From NCBI GenBank assembly GCA_030151145.1, contig JASLEL010000078.1:1-5833 (forward strand): a stretch of 5,833 nt of DNA, written 5' to 3'. Under the pieces are notes generated by a model, which ran no database searches, was not told the origin of the DNA, and saw only the letters and a program-made list of their open reading frames with translations. This document shows positions 5,707 to 5,833 of this stretch, piece after piece. Each line of letters begins with the position of its first letter. Position 1 is the stretch's first letter. Made by a program: the position numbers and the translations under genes. The DNA is from Aquirhabdus sp. GTDB lineage: Bacteria > Pseudomonadota > Gammaproteobacteria > Pseudomonadales > Moraxellaceae.

Positions 5707-5733
5707 GCAATACTTGCTGTGAGAGGGAAAACA

Positions 5734-5833
5734 ATGCTTAATCGTATCGTCATCTCTATGTTGCTTTTTTCTGTGCTCAATCTGGCTTGGGCTGATCCAT
5801 TAAATTTGGCTTGGGCTGACAGGCAAAATTCAG
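5734..5833 (+). CDS. N-terminus of an exported protein (cut by window end)
   Basis: Only the first 33 codons are in the window. The ATG at 5734 has a strong ribosome binding site, GAGAGGGA at 5721-5728. The peptide begins MLNRIVISMLLFSVLNLAWA, a typical Sec signal peptide: one early Arg, a hydrophobic core, then Ala-Trp-Ala as a signal peptidase I site before Asp21. No lipobox cysteine is present, so a soluble periplasmic or outer-membrane protein is expected. Oddly, LNLAWAD is repeated immediately afterwards (residues 15-21 and 23-29), giving a second AWA-D site. It starts 27 bp after hemH and may share its transcript. The family cannot be told from this fragment. Confidence 0.75.
   Translation, partial: MLNRIVISMLLFSVLNLAWADPLNLAWADRQNS
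5776..5820 (+). repeat. 24-bp-period tandem repeat at the signal-peptide cleavage site
   Basis: Codons for LNLAWAD occur at 5776-5796 and again at 5800-5820, exactly 8 codons apart. Three of the seven codons before the spacer differ synonymously or nearly so (CTC/TTA, CTG/TTG, GAT/GAC), while every amino acid is kept. The copies are therefore not a fresh slippage event. Confidence 0.8.

Overview
The window looks like ordinary chromosome from a gammaproteobacterium. The ferrochelatase and the MetR-type regulator read most like those of Moraxellaceae/Pseudomonadales; that placement is from remembered family resemblance, not a search. No rRNA, tRNA, CRISPR array, insertion sequence or integrase is visible.

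Layout, left to right. (1) A minus-strand alpha/beta-hydrolase (11-820) has a clear nucleophile elbow, but phenylalanine sits where the catalytic histidine is expected. (2) A 330-bp gap (821-1150) holds two inverted repeats, a short plus-strand reading frame broken by an in-frame TAG, and a 12-bp tandem repeat that covers the stop codon of the next gene. (3) A minus-strand gene (1151-2119) encodes only the N-terminal, non-catalytic half of cobalamin-independent methionine synthase (MetE). (4) The divergent metR (2233-3153) shares a 113-bp promoter region with it, containing a near-consensus MetR box over a plausible -35 element. (5) A 338-bp gap with an A+T-rich core leads to (6) a DUF4062 (TIR-like) protein (3492-4607) with a coiled-coil linker and a winged-helix-like C-terminus. 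(7) hemH, ferrochelatase (4705-5706), is followed 27 bp later by (8) the start of a secreted or periplasmic protein (5734 onward) whose signal-peptide cleavage region is duplicated.

The metE-like/metR pair keeps the classical divergent methionine-regulon arrangement. The protein facing metR, however, cannot be a methionine synthase by itself, because the zinc- and homocysteine-binding half is absent. It is either a remnant or a repurposed domain still under MetR control. The DUF4062 gene has its own apparent leader and no partner NTPase beside it, so it may be a lone accessory or conflict-type gene. hemH and the downstream exported protein may be co-transcribed. The hydrolase has no visible functional link to its neighbours.

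The points most worth following up are the orphan MetE N-domain under MetR control, the single DUF4062/winged-helix protein, and the hydrolase lacking its histidine. I see no convincing multi-gene novel system.
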